From a virus: a stretch of 60,288 nt of DNA. The notes beneath the pieces were generated by a model, which was not told where the DNA came from, made no database searches, and saw only the letters and a program-made list of their open reading frames with translations. The stretch covers positions 1-60,288 of the IMG/VR virus record IMGVR_UViG_3300035698_029380, one strand, 5' to 3'. Numbering within the stretch: the first letter of the stretch is position 1; the number at the start of each line of letters is the position of its first letter. Shown in pieces: positions 32,106 to 40,110 of the stretch. The position numbers and the translations under genes are program-made.

Positions 32106-33604
32106 TAAAAGTAATAAAAGAAATAACAAAGCAAGAGTTCAAAGAACATTTATATCACATAGATATAAACGATCCTTTGTTATATAAAGAACTAGAAAAT
32201 TCCAATATGATTGGAATTTTTCAACTTACTGGAAATACAGCTAAAAGATTAGTCAAAGATATACACCCAAACAATTTTGATGAAGTTAATGCGGTAAATG
32301 CCATGGCTCGTCCAGGTCCAATTGAAAATGCTTCTATTTATGAAAAAAGAAAAAATGGCGCTCCTTCTCCATATCCAGAAATAGTAAATGAAATTTTAAA
32401 AGACACTTATCATGTAATAATTTTTCAGGAAGAAATTATGGAAATTTTTCATAAGGTTGGTGGTTTTGCGCTGGAAGAAGCTGATGAAGTTCGTGGATTA
32501 ATGAAAAAGCTCGGGAAAGTGGAAAAAAATCCAGAAGATTTGAAAAAGTGGAAGAAAGTTGTAAAAAAATTTACTAACGGAGCAATGAAAAATAATATAG
32601 ATGAAGCTATGGCTAAAAAAATAGCTGATGATCTTATTTCTTTTTCATCTTATAGTTTTAATTTATCTCATTCTACATCTTATACTTATATAGCTATGAT
32701 GACAATATACTTATCTGTGTATTTTCGCAAGTATTTTTATTCTTCATTTGCTTCTCAAGAAGATGATAAAAAACTTATTGGAGTATTAAATTCAATAAAA
32801 TCCCAAGGGTTTGAAGTGCTTCAACCAGATGTAAATAAATCGAGTATTTATTTTAAGCCAACAACACAAAATCAAATCTTATTCCCTTTATCTAAAATAA
32901 AGAATATTAGCGATCGTTCCGCCGTTATGATAATGGAAAATGCTCCTTATTCAGATTTTTTTGATTTTATAATAAAAACAAGAAGTAGGATAATAACTAG
33001 TGCTGTTATTAAAGCGCTTATTTCTGCTGGAACTTTTGATTGGCTTGACAAGAATAGAAAAAAAATGTTATTTATATTTAATAAATTTTGGGAAAATAAA
33101 AAAAGCATAAAAATAGAAGAAAAATTATTAGCAATTTATAAGGCAATTGTTGAAGAGGCTGATAGAATACCAGGGCTAGAAACTAACACAGGCGATTTGA
33201 TAGAGTATGAAAAAGAATGTTATGGATTTAATTTTTTCACAACCTTGTTTACAAAAAATAAAACAGATGCCTTTGTCGAAATGTCTAAAAGAAAATTAAT
33301 TAATTTAGGATTTTATAATGTATCGGAAGTTAGTAAAAAAACTCCAGTTGTAGTAAGTTCAACTAGATCTTTTAATGATAAAAATGGCAATGAAATGGCT
33401 TTTATAGAAATTCAAGATATGTTTGGGAGCAAAGAAAAAATACCAATTTTTAGTTCTTATTATAAAGTTATTGGAAATGATATTGTTTCTAATAAGATGT
33501 ATCTAATGAATTTATTTAAAAGCGAGGATGGAAAAATAATGTTTGGCCAGAGCGGTTGGATTGATAACGCTTTTAAAATAAAAAGGTTTATTAGAGAAGC
33601 ATGA
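32102..33604 (+). CDS. DNA polymerase III alpha, fragment 3: fingers, HhH, OB
   Basis: 500 residues. It picks up the DnaE chain at DPLLYKELENSNMIGIFQLT (residues ~23-42), then VNAMARPGPIE (~67-77), YHVIIFQEEIMEIF, EEADEVRGLMKK and SFNLSHSTSYTYIAM of the fingers, the HhH region (ISAGTFDWLDK) and an OB-fold part (MAFIEIQDMFGSKEKIPIF). No catalytic aspartate is needed here. With fragments 1 and 2 it gives a complete C-family polymerase of about 1,200 residues, to be assembled non-covalently unless some joining occurs. Confidence 0.88.
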   Translation: MIKVIKEITKQEFKEHLYHIDINDPLLYKELENSNMIGIFQLTGNTAKRLVKDIHPNNFDEVNAVNAMARPGPIENASIYEKRKNGAPSPYPEIVNEILKDTYHVIIFQEEIMEIFHKVGGFALEEADEVRGLMKKLGKVEKNPEDLKKWKKVVKKFTNGAMKNNIDEAMAKKIADDLISFSSYSFNLSHSTSYTYIAMMTIYLSVYFRKYFYSSFASQEDDKKLIGVLNSIKSQGFEVLQPDVNKSSIYFKPTTQNQILFPLSKIKNISDRSAVMIMENAPYSDFFDFIIKTRSRIITSAVIKALISAGTFDWLDKNRKKMLFIFNKFWENKKSIKIEEKLLAIYKAIVEEADRIPGLETNTGDLIEYEKECYGFNFFTTLFTKNKTDAFVEMSKRKLINLGFYNVSEVSKKTPVVVSSTRSFNDKNGNEMAFIEIQDMFGSKEKIPIFSSYYKVIGNDIVSNKMYLMNLFKSEDGKIMFGQSGWIDNAFKIKRFIREA

Positions 33605-34566
33605 ACTATATTGGCAGCAAACTATCTTTATTAAATTTTTTAGATGATAAAATAAAACAATCTATTGGTGATATATCAAGTAAAGTATTTTGTGATTTAT
33701 TTGCAGGAACTGGAATAGTTGGACATTTTTTTAAAAATAAGGTAGCAAAAGTAATATCTAATGATATGGAATATTATAGTTATGTTTTAAATAGAAATTT
33801 AATTCAAAATAATATAAAAATTGATTTTAATTTTCAAGAACTAAATCAATTAAAAAATGTAAATGGATTTATCTACAATAACTATTCTTCTGCTGGTAAT
33901 AGAAATTATTATACAGAATATAATGCCAGTAAGATAGACGCAATAAGAATAAATATAGAAAAATATAGGGATAATGAAAATTTATTTTTTTATTTATTAG
34001 CCTCATTATTAGAAAGTTCAGATAAAATAGCTAATACGACTTCTGTTTATGGAGCTTTTTTAAAGAAAGTAAAAAAAACAGCTTTAAAAGAAATGATTGT
34101 TGTTCCAAGCGTTTTTAAAGAAAGCGAAAATAATAATATAGTTTATAGGGATGATGCCAATAGTTTAATAAAAAAAATAAGTGGAGATATTCTTTATTTA
34201 GATCCGCCATATAATGCAAGACAATATGGAGCTAACTATCATTTGTTAAATACAATAGCGGAATATAAAGAGTTTATGCCACGTGGCAAAACAGGACTTC
34301 CAGATTATAATAAATCTTTATATTGTAAAAAATCTACAATAAAAGATGTTTTAAAAGATTTAATAAGAAATGCTAACTTTAAGTTTATATTTTTATCATA
34401 TAATAATGAAGGATTAATTAATGGTGAAAATATAAAAAATATTTTTAAAAAATATGGAAAGTATGATTTATTTGAAATAAAACATAAGAGGTATAAAGCG
34501 GATAATAATAGAAATTATAAATTTTTCTCTACTATTGAAAGTCTTCATTTTTTAGAAAAAAAATAG
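33601..34566 (+). CDS. DNA N6-adenine methyltransferase (D12/Dam class)
   Basis: 321 residues with MNYIGSK at the start (SAM pocket), DLFAGTGIVG (residues ~31-40), ISNDMEYYSY and the catalytic LYLDPPYNARQYG (~199-211). This alpha-class order is typical of Dam/D12 methylases. It overlaps polymerase fragment 3 by ATGA. Protection of phage DNA from restriction is the usual role. Confidence 0.85.
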   Translation: MNYIGSKLSLLNFLDDKIKQSIGDISSKVFCDLFAGTGIVGHFFKNKVAKVISNDMEYYSYVLNRNLIQNNIKIDFNFQELNQLKNVNGFIYNNYSSAGNRNYYTEYNASKIDAIRINIEKYRDNENLFFYLLASLLESSDKIANTTSVYGAFLKKVKKTALKEMIVVPSVFKESENNNIVYRDDANSLIKKISGDILYLDPPYNARQYGANYHLLNTIAEYKEFMPRGKTGLPDYNKSLYCKKSTIKDVLKDLIRNANFKFIFLSYNNEGLINGENIKNIFKKYGKYDLFEIKHKRYKADNNRNYKFFSTIESLHFLEKK

Positions 34567-34576
34567 TAAAGATAAA
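34566..34576 (+). promoter_or_regulatory. Late-type promoter motif, leaderless arrangement
   Basis: GTAAAGATAAA overlaps the methylase stop codon and starts exactly 14 nt before the ATG at 34580. There is no room for a ribosome binding site. Confidence 0.65.
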
Positions 34577-34579
34577 AAT

Positions 34580-35746
34580 ATGAAAATTAGAACTTATATT
34601 GAGCTATTGAATGAAACGTCAGTAGCTACTATTGCCGCACCTGCACCAGCACCCGTTTCTTCAAAATCTTTTCTTTCTGATAAACAAGTTGAATTAAATA
34701 AAAAACATAAAATTTCTATATTTTTTAAAAAATTTCAATTAAACTTATTGGGGGTTTTAAAGGAATTTATTTCTGCTAATAAAAATCTTTTTGAAGGTAG
34801 AAATGATATAAAGTTAATAATTTTAGCTTCAGCGATATTTGTTCCAAAAGATTTTAAAGTATTAAAAATAACATCGGAAAATAAAGAAAAACTTATTAAA
34901 TATTTGATTAGTAAAAAAAGTATAATAAAATTAAAGAAGGAAGCAAGTTTTTCTAACCATATCAATAAGGCTATTGATATAGTTTTTAAAAAAAATATTT
35001 TGAATGACTTAGTTGCTGGAAATTTACGAATAACTTATAATAATATAATCAATAAAGTAAAAGAAGAAGTAATCGATTTTGCCGATAATTTAAATCATTC
35101 AGATGAAAGAAGCCTTAAAACAAATATAGAAAAAAGAATAGTTGAATCTTTATCAATAAAAATGATAGCTCCAAATACTTCTACTGAACCAAAAGTAAAA
35201 AATGGAACACATTATATTTCACATCCTAATGGTGTTGGAAAATTTCCAGATTTTATTTTTTACTTTGGAACTATTTTGAATGATGATGCAAAAAAAATTA
35301 TGAAAGATTTTAATATAAAAACATCAAAAGTTTTTGTTGAATCTAAGGCATCTGGAAGAATAGTAGGAAAACAAACAAGTCCAGAAAGATTTAAGAAAGA
35401 TTTAAATGATGATGATTTATTTACAAAATTAACATCTATAAAAATAGGGGGAAGTGGCCCAGAATTTAATGGAAAAGAAATGAAAAAAATGTTGGAGGTT
35501 TCTGATATTGATTTGTCTATTCCGGTGATTTATTTAAATTTATTGGGTAAAACAAAAAAAACTTTTGCTAAATCTTTGAATATGAAAATTAAAGATAATG
35601 AAATTTTTCAATCAAAACGTAACTCTCCTGGACAAATAGGTTTTTTTAAAGATGGTAAAAAAGTATTTGGATTTGAGATTGGTAGTGTAGCTTATAAAAA
35701 AGGATTGTTTAAGGAAGGGGTTAAAAGATATGCTAAAATTCAATAA
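34580..35746 (+). CDS. Putative internal protein with PD-(D/E)xK-like motif
   Basis: 388 residues, leader MKIRTYIELLNE|T followed by an Ala/Pro-rich stretch (ATIAAPAPAPVSS). In the C-terminal half, GKFPDFIFYFG (residues ~224-234) and KVFVESKASGR (~253-263) have the spacing and hydrophobic flanks of a PD-(D/E)xK nuclease core. The remainder is helical and basic. If packaged it could be an injected nuclease; T4 also delivers internal proteins that affect host DNA and restriction. The nuclease call rests on the motif only. Confidence 0.6.
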   Translation: MKIRTYIELLNETSVATIAAPAPAPVSSKSFLSDKQVELNKKHKISIFFKKFQLNLLGVLKEFISANKNLFEGRNDIKLIILASAIFVPKDFKVLKITSENKEKLIKYLISKKSIIKLKKEASFSNHINKAIDIVFKKNILNDLVAGNLRITYNNIINKVKEEVIDFADNLNHSDERSLKTNIEKRIVESLSIKMIAPNTSTEPKVKNGTHYISHPNGVGKFPDFIFYFGTILNDDAKKIMKDFNIKTSKVFVESKASGRIVGKQTSPERFKKDLNDDDLFTKLTSIKIGGSGPEFNGKEMKKMLEVSDIDLSIPVIYLNLLGKTKKTFAKSLNMKIKDNEIFQSKRNSPGQIGFFKDGKKVFGFEIGSVAYKKGLFKEGVKRYAKIQ

Positions 35747-36125
35747 ACCAATAAGAACAAAAGATGGGCAAGAGGTTGTTCCATTTCTTATGGAAGGAAA
35801 AAAAGTTTATTGTTTTGATGGCGCCAAAAACACTGTAATAAAATATTTATCTGATTTTGATTTTCTTCCAAAAATGAAAGAAAAGAAAATAGTGTCGGTT
35901 ATAACAACAGCAGAAGCTACTGATGAATTGCATGAAGTAAAATCTATTGTTGAAGAGAAAAAAATTATTCCAGTAAAAGAAGTCAAAGCTGAGCCTGAGC
36001 CAGAGCCAGTAAAAGAAGTTAAAATAGAACCAGAGCCAGAGTTGGAGCCAATACCTGATCCAGCATTAGATCCGGTTCTTGATGATGAGAATTATTTTGG
36101 AAATAATGATGAGAATTATATATAG
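35730..36125 (+). CDS. Acidic Pro-Glu repeat protein
   Basis: 131 residues. A short folded start (MLKFNKPIRTKDGQEVVPFL), then a low-complexity tail with EPEPEP blocks and a final acidic DDENYFGNNDENYI. It overlaps the preceding gene by 17 bp. Possibly a head-core or scaffold-type acidic protein, by composition and operon position only. Confidence 0.6.
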   Translation: MLKFNKPIRTKDGQEVVPFLMEGKKVYCFDGAKNTVIKYLSDFDFLPKMKEKKIVSVITTAEATDELHEVKSIVEEKKIIPVKEVKAEPEPEPVKEVKIEPEPELEPIPDPALDPVLDDENYFGNNDENYI

Positions 36126-36134
36126 GAGAATAAT

Positions 36135-36416
36135 ATGAAAATGATACAAATATTAAAAGAGGTTTTTGATATAAATTTATTTAAACGCAACATAGCAAAT
36201 GCCATGTCTACAATAAAAAGTGAAATGGATAATGTTCACGTTAATATGGCCGAAGCAGATAAAAAAGTAAAAGATAAAGAAGAGGAAAATGAAAACCTAA
36301 AAAAAAATATTCAATCTCTAAACGCAAGATTAAAAACTTCTATAACCCCTAAAGCTCCAATCGCTCAAAATACTGTTGGAACCACTAAAACTATTGGTGG
36401 AGAACAATCGCAGTAA
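36135..36416 (+). CDS. Coiled-coil protein with capsid-targeting-like leader
   Basis: 93 residues: MKMIQILKE|V, then a coiled coil (KVKDKEEENENLKKNIQSL) and a Thr/Pro/Gly-rich tail. Ribosome binding site TAGGAG. Last gene of the late operon that starts at 34580. Function unknown; a prohead core component would fit. Confidence 0.6.
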   Translation: MKMIQILKEVFDINLFKRNIANAMSTIKSEMDNVHVNMAEADKKVKDKEEENENLKKNIQSLNARLKTSITPKAPIAQNTVGTTKTIGGEQSQ

Positions 36417-36418
36417 AC

Positions 36419-36447
36419 TTGACAAAGAATAAAAAAAGTATTATATT
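36419..36447 (+). promoter_or_regulatory. Early sigma70-type promoter
   Basis: TTGACA (36419-36424), 17-nt spacer, TATATT (36442-36447), separating the late operon from the following early genes. Confidence 0.75.
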
Positions 36448-36464
36448 TCTTACAAGGAGTAAAC

Positions 36465-36659
36465 TTGAATAATTGTTGCAAAAATTGTCCACATAGAAAA
36501 ATTTCTAGTGAACTCAAGGTTGAATTTAATAAGTTAGTAAATAATGTATTTTATGAGTGTCCGCTAAATGATAAAAGAATTTTTGGTTGCACTATAAAAC
36601 ATATGAATATTGATTGGGCTAGTTTTGAGGAATATTTAAAAGAAAATGTTTCAGGATAA
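36465..36659 (+). CDS. Small cysteine-rich protein
   Basis: 64 residues from a TTG with AAGGAG upstream. NNCCKNCPHRK at the start, and ECPLNDKRIFGC further on, make a likely zinc site. Overlaps the next gene by 14 bp. No family recognised. Confidence 0.55.
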   Translation: MNNCCKNCPHRKISSELKVEFNKLVNNVFYECPLNDKRIFGCTIKHMNIDWASFEEYLKENVSG

Positions 36660-37230
36660 AGAAGTTATTGTTTTAGCTAAATGCTTTTTACAAGAATACC
36701 GCAAAAAACGTCCATATTGTACTTTAAATGTTTTAAAAAAAAATCACTGGAAATACTTTGAACAAACTATTAATAATTTTGCTAGCGATCCTAAGTGGAA
36801 TGCTAGAGTTTTTGTTTTAAGTTTATTTGAAGAAAGAGATATTTATCCACCAATGCTTCCAAGTAAAAAATCTTGGGAAACGTATTTAGAATATAAGCAT
36901 AGGTTTGTTTATCGCGATAATACAAAAGATTTAGCTAATTCTTTGTTGAATACTTACAAAAAAATAAAAGAATGGAGTAAAAAGAATGGGTTTGATTATA
37001 TAAACTATGAGGCGTTTTTTAAAGATAAAAAAAATCATTTTTTTATAAAAAGAGGGATGTTTGAAACGTATTTATTTACGATATGTAAAAGTTTTAGAAA
37101 ATGGTATAATGAACTTGAAGATAAATCATTTTTGCCAGAAATTCAGTTTATATCAAGGCGAGCTATGATTTTTCAAAATAAAAAAATTTTAAAAAAAATG
37201 AAGCAAATTCTTGGAGAAGAGTTTGAATGA
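36646..37230 (+). CDS. Hypothetical protein
   Basis: 194 residues, Lys/Phe/Tyr-rich and helical (LPSKKSWETYLEYKHRF, KRGMFETYLFTICKSFRKWY). Coupled to the UDG gene by ATGA. A DNA-replication accessory is suggested only by position; I do not recognise it. Confidence 0.6.
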   Translation: MFQDKEVIVLAKCFLQEYRKKRPYCTLNVLKKNHWKYFEQTINNFASDPKWNARVFVLSLFEERDIYPPMLPSKKSWETYLEYKHRFVYRDNTKDLANSLLNTYKKIKEWSKKNGFDYINYEAFFKDKKNHFFIKRGMFETYLFTICKSFRKWYNELEDKSFLPEIQFISRRAMIFQNKKILKKMKQILGEEFE

Positions 37231-37733
37231 ATAAAATAAACTTTTGTGATAAATGTAATCTTTGTGATAATGGCAAACTGGTTTGGGGTGAAGGAAATCT
37301 CAACGCAGATTTATTTTTTATAGGCGAAGCTCCGGGTGCAGACGAAGCGGAAGTAGGAAAGCCATTTGTTGGCCGATGCGGAAAATATTTTACAACTTTA
37401 TTAAGTGAATGTGAAATTGACCGCAAAGATATTTATATTTCCAATATAGTTAAACATCGCCCACCAGACAATAGAGCACCGTTTTTTGACGAAATACAAG
37501 CTTGTCAGCAATATCTAATTGAAGAAATACGCGAAGTAAAACCAAAATTGATTATAACTCTTGGTAAAACTTCTGGTAATTGGTGGAACCGCTATCATCC
37601 TTTTATTATCAATACATATTATCCGGCAAGAAAATGGCTTCCATTGTATCATCCAAGTTATTTATTGAGACGTAGAAAAACAGAACCAGATAAATGGAAA
37701 AAAGCATTGTTGGATACAATAGAGGAGATATAA
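37227..37733 (+). CDS. Uracil-DNA glycosylase, family 4-like
   Basis: 168 residues. Family features: N-terminal CDKCNLC, WGEGNLNADLFFIGEAPGADE (residues ~20-40), GKPFVGRCGKYF (~44-55), YISNIVKHRPPDNRAP and the C-terminal YHPSYLLRR (~145-153). The family holds a 4Fe-4S cluster; the Cys normally in KCRPP is His here (KHRPP), while CxxC and the Cys in QACQQYL remain, and an extra Cys (CNLC) is present. It removes uracil from DNA. Operon with exonuclease and polymerase-type genes. Confidence 0.85.
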   Translation: MNKINFCDKCNLCDNGKLVWGEGNLNADLFFIGEAPGADEAEVGKPFVGRCGKYFTTLLSECEIDRKDIYISNIVKHRPPDNRAPFFDEIQACQQYLIEEIREVKPKLIITLGKTSGNWWNRYHPFIINTYYPARKWLPLYHPSYLLRRRKTEPDKWKKALLDTIEEI

Positions 37734-37734
37734 G

Positions 37735-37953
37735 ATGAAAATTTTAAAAAAAGAAAAAATTACTGATGTTTATGTTTTTCCAGGAGATACTCTTAGTTTA
37801 ATATATAAACAAAACGGAAAAGAAAAAGTAGTTATATTAAATCATGAAATAACAGAGAAAGCTCATTATGATACTGCGATTATTTTTGAACTAGAAAATG
37901 GCGAACTTGGATTAAGGTATGGACTTGGCGGAGCATTTGGAAAAGAAGAATAG
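37735..37953 (+). CDS. Small hypothetical protein
   Basis: 72 residues with a beta-sheet pattern (DVYVFPGDTLSLIYKQNGKEKVV) and a glycine-rich end (LGLRYGLGGAFG). Starts 1 bp after the UDG stop. Not recognised. Confidence 0.6.
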   Translation: MKILKKEKITDVYVFPGDTLSLIYKQNGKEKVVILNHEITEKAHYDTAIIFELENGELGLRYGLGGAFGKEE

Positions 37954-37961
37954 GAGATAGC

Positions 37962-38087
37962 ATGAGTAAAGAAATTTTTAAAAAATTTTTAAAAATCAAA
38001 TCCAAAAAAACAGTAAAAGCTAAAATAAATAAAAGCATAAAACATAGAAAAATAGCGCCAGGGCATCCAAATCAAGGAAGGCGATAA
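37962..38087 (+). CDS. Very small basic protein
   Basis: 41 residues, nearly half Lys or Arg (MSKEIFKKFLKIKSKK). Ribosome binding site TAGGAGAT. It shares one base with the next ATG. Probably binds nucleic acid. Confidence 0.5.
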   Translation: MSKEIFKKFLKIKSKKTVKAKINKSIKHRKIAPGHPNQGRR

Positions 38088-38212
38088 TGAAATGCCCGCA
38101 TTGCAAAAAACAAATGATAATAACTGAAAAATTATCAAAAGTTATTTCTTATAAGTGCCTGCATTGCGGCACTATAATGAGTAGAATGACAGAAAGTTGG
38201 CAAAAAAAATGA
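38087..38212 (+). CDS. Small zinc-ribbon protein
   Basis: 41 residues: CPHCKK near the start and CLHCGT further on form a classical two-knuckle zinc ribbon. Overlaps the exonuclease ATG as ATGA. Confidence 0.65.
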   Translation: MKCPHCKKQMIITEKLSKVISYKCLHCGTIMSRMTESWQKK

Positions 38213-39069
38213 AAGTACTTGTAGATATGATGAACATATTTTTTATTTCTTTTTACGCAGCCAAAATACAAATAAAAAAAGAACAAAATAGAGATGAATT
38301 TTTAAAAGAAGATATTCCCTTTTTTTTACATTTTTTATTAAATAAAATGAACTATATTTTTTCTGAGTTTGGAGTTTTAGATATTTGTTGGGATGGAAAA
38401 AACTCATTAGAGTGGCGACGCTCCATTTTTCCAGATTATAAAAGAAATCGAGACAAAACTAAAGGCGATATATCTTATAAGAATGTAATGTCATCTATTC
38501 CAAAAGTAGTTGAAGCTTTAAGCCATTATCCATGCAGGCAAATTGAAGTTGAAAATGCTGAAGCTGATGATATTATTTTTTCTTTATCTAAAAAATATGC
38601 CGAAGAAGAAGTTTTGATAATCTCTAGTGATGGAGATTTGTCGCAAACTATAAATTATTTTGGAAAAAAAATAAGTCAATTTCATCCTATAAAAAAAATA
38701 TATTATGAGCCATCTAAATATATATTAGAAGAAAAAGCAATTGTTGGTGATATTTCTGATAACATTCCTGGATTATTTAGAATAGGAATAAAAACTTTTG
38801 AAAAAATGATAGCTGATAAATCTGCTTGGAATAAAGTAATAGCAAAAGGAAATAATAAAAATATTTATGAAAGTTTTTTAAATATAATTGATTTAAGAAA
38901 GTTTCCATTTTCTCAACTTATACTTGACAAAGAAAAAACAATTGAGTATAATAAATTTCAGCCAGATGAAATAGAATTATTTTTATGGGATAATAAACTT
39001 AAAGATTTACTTCACCGATGGACTAAAATAAAAAACAATATTTGGGAACGAATAAGTGAAAATAGATAA
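38209..39069 (+). CDS. FEN-type 5'-3' exonuclease (T4 RNase H-like)
   Basis: 286 residues from the ATG at 38209, chosen for the ATGA overlap. Acidic residues of the family are visible: LVDMMN (residues ~3-8), CWDGKNSLEWRRSIFPDYKRNR (~60-81), ENAEADDIIF (~119-128), ISSDGDLSQ (~143-151) and VGDISDNIPGLFRIGIKT (~186-203, helix-hairpin-helix with K). It removes RNA primers and flaps during lagging-strand synthesis. It contains a perfect early promoter near its end. Confidence 0.88.
   Translation: MKVLVDMMNIFFISFYAAKIQIKKEQNRDEFLKEDIPFFLHFLLNKMNYIFSEFGVLDICWDGKNSLEWRRSIFPDYKRNRDKTKGDISYKNVMSSIPKVVEALSHYPCRQIEVENAEADDIIFSLSKKYAEEEVLIISSDGDLSQTINYFGKKISQFHPIKKIYYEPSKYILEEKAIVGDISDNIPGLFRIGIKTFEKMIADKSAWNKVIAKGNNKNIYESFLNIIDLRKFPFSQLILDKEKTIEYNKFQPDEIELFLWDNKLKDLLHRWTKIKNNIWERISENR
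38924..38952 (+). promoter_or_regulatory. Perfect sigma70 promoter inside the exonuclease gene
   Basis: TTGACA (38924-38929), 17-nt spacer, TATAAT (38947-38952). It would transcribe the small genes from 39056 on, including the tubulin-like gene. Confidence 0.6.
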
Positions 39070-39358
39070 ATTTTTTAAAGATTTAGTAGAATTTAAAGAA
39101 GGACTTAAGCCATTCAAATGGGAGGGAACTTTAGAAGATGGTGCTAATTGGACTGCTCAATGTATTATAAGAAATGAAAATAAAGAAAAGAAAAGATTTA
39201 AAGAAATAGAAATTTATGTAAAAAATATCACGGCTATTCAAAAGTTTTATTTTGAAACAGAAAAAACTAATGAAAATATTGATAGGAAATATTTACAAAG
39301 TTTATTTGATTACGTTATTTTTAAAAATGAAAATTATGTGCATAGGTGGTGGAAATGA
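39056..39358 (+). CDS. Hypothetical protein
   Basis: 100 residues from a GTG overlapping the exonuclease stop. KPFKWEGTLEDGANWTAQC and FKEIEIYVKN suggest a beta-rich fold. Coupled to the next gene by ATGA. Not recognised. Confidence 0.6.
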   Translation: MKIDKFFKDLVEFKEGLKPFKWEGTLEDGANWTAQCIIRNENKEKKRFKEIEIYVKNITAIQKFYFETEKTNENIDRKYLQSLFDYVIFKNENYVHRWWK

Positions 39359-39651
39359 TAAAAACAGTTTGGAAATATAAAATTCCAATTGCAGATGAAT
39401 TTGAAATAGAAATGCCAGCATTTTCAAAAATTTTAAGTTTTCAATCTCAAGGAAATGATTTATGCTTATGGGCTTTAGTTTTTCCAGAACTAGAAAAAAT
39501 AAAAGAAAAATTTATTTTAAGAGGAACCGGGCATCTTATTGATTGTGATTTAGATTTAGATTATATTGGTTCAGTTCAAATAAAAGTTTATGAAACTCTA
39601 ATATTTCATTTATTTAAGGAAAAGCATCAAAAGGAAAAACATGAAAAATAA
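39355..39651 (+). CDS. Conserved small phage protein (DUF7352-like, tentative)
   Basis: 98 residues from the ATG at 39355, which overlaps the previous stop as ATGA. The pattern TVWKYKIPIADEFEIEMPAF, then KILSFQSQGNDLCLWALV and FILRGTGHLID matches from memory a widespread small phage family (numbered DUF). Function unknown in that family. Confidence 0.65.
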   Translation: MIKTVWKYKIPIADEFEIEMPAFSKILSFQSQGNDLCLWALVFPELEKIKEKFILRGTGHLIDCDLDLDYIGSVQIKVYETLIFHLFKEKHQKEKHEK

Positions 39652-39862
39652 ATTGCCGCCACAAACAAAAAAGCCGTTGTTAAAACCTTTTCCCCCTTCT
39701 GGATATATAATAAGAGAGGACGAAAATCCAAAAAGTAAAAAAGCAAGACTTAGAAATCATCAAGTTTTTTTAAATGATTTAGCAGGGCATATAGAAAAAG
39801 AATATAGAATTTTTGATAATTTACCACGTAAATTGCGAGAAATAGCAAAGGATATAATATGA
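39641..39862 (+). CDS. Small basic hypothetical protein
   Basis: 73 residues with a Pro/Lys-rich start (NKLPPQTKKPLLKPFPPSG) and a helical end (NLPRKLREIAKDII). Overlaps both neighbours. Not recognised. Confidence 0.55.
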   Translation: MKNKLPPQTKKPLLKPFPPSGYIIREDENPKSKKARLRNHQVFLNDLAGHIEKEYRIFDNLPRKLREIAKDII

Positions 39863-40110
39863 AAATAACAGTAGGCGGAACAATGGGATTTAAAATACAA
39901 GGAAAGCAATATGAAAGTATTGACGCTTCTTCTGTATTTACAATAGAAAAAGAATTTGATGATGATACTTCTTTTGACATAATAGAAAAATTAACTGAAA
40001 AAACTACAAAAGCTCTTGAACGTGATTCTACAAATAAGCTGAAAGCAGCTACAGAACAATATAAAGGAAAAGTAAAAAAAATCAAAGAGATGTTTCACGA
40101 AGGATACTAA
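39859..40110 (+). CDS. Small protein directly before the tubulin-like gene
   Basis: 83 residues: MKITVGGTMGFKIQGKQYES, acidic centre, basic C-terminal helix (KAATEQYKGKVKKIKEMF). It abuts the tubulin-like gene without gap. Plasmid and phage TubZ systems carry a small DNA-binding TubR next to tubZ; this protein has no evident HTH, so the parallel is positional only. Confidence 0.55.
   Translation: MKITVGGTMGFKIQGKQYESIDASSVFTIEKEFDDDTSFDIIEKLTEKTTKALERDSTNKLKAATEQYKGKVKKIKEMFHEGY

Noticed and set aside
31993-32187. Plus-strand 64-codon frame overlapping polymerase fragment 3
   Set aside because: Out of frame with the clear microprotein and DnaE frames and without start signals.
39859-40110. 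TubR partition protein
   Set aside because: The position next to the tubulin-like gene is suggestive, but no helix-turn-helix is evident and no iterated binding sites were seen nearby.
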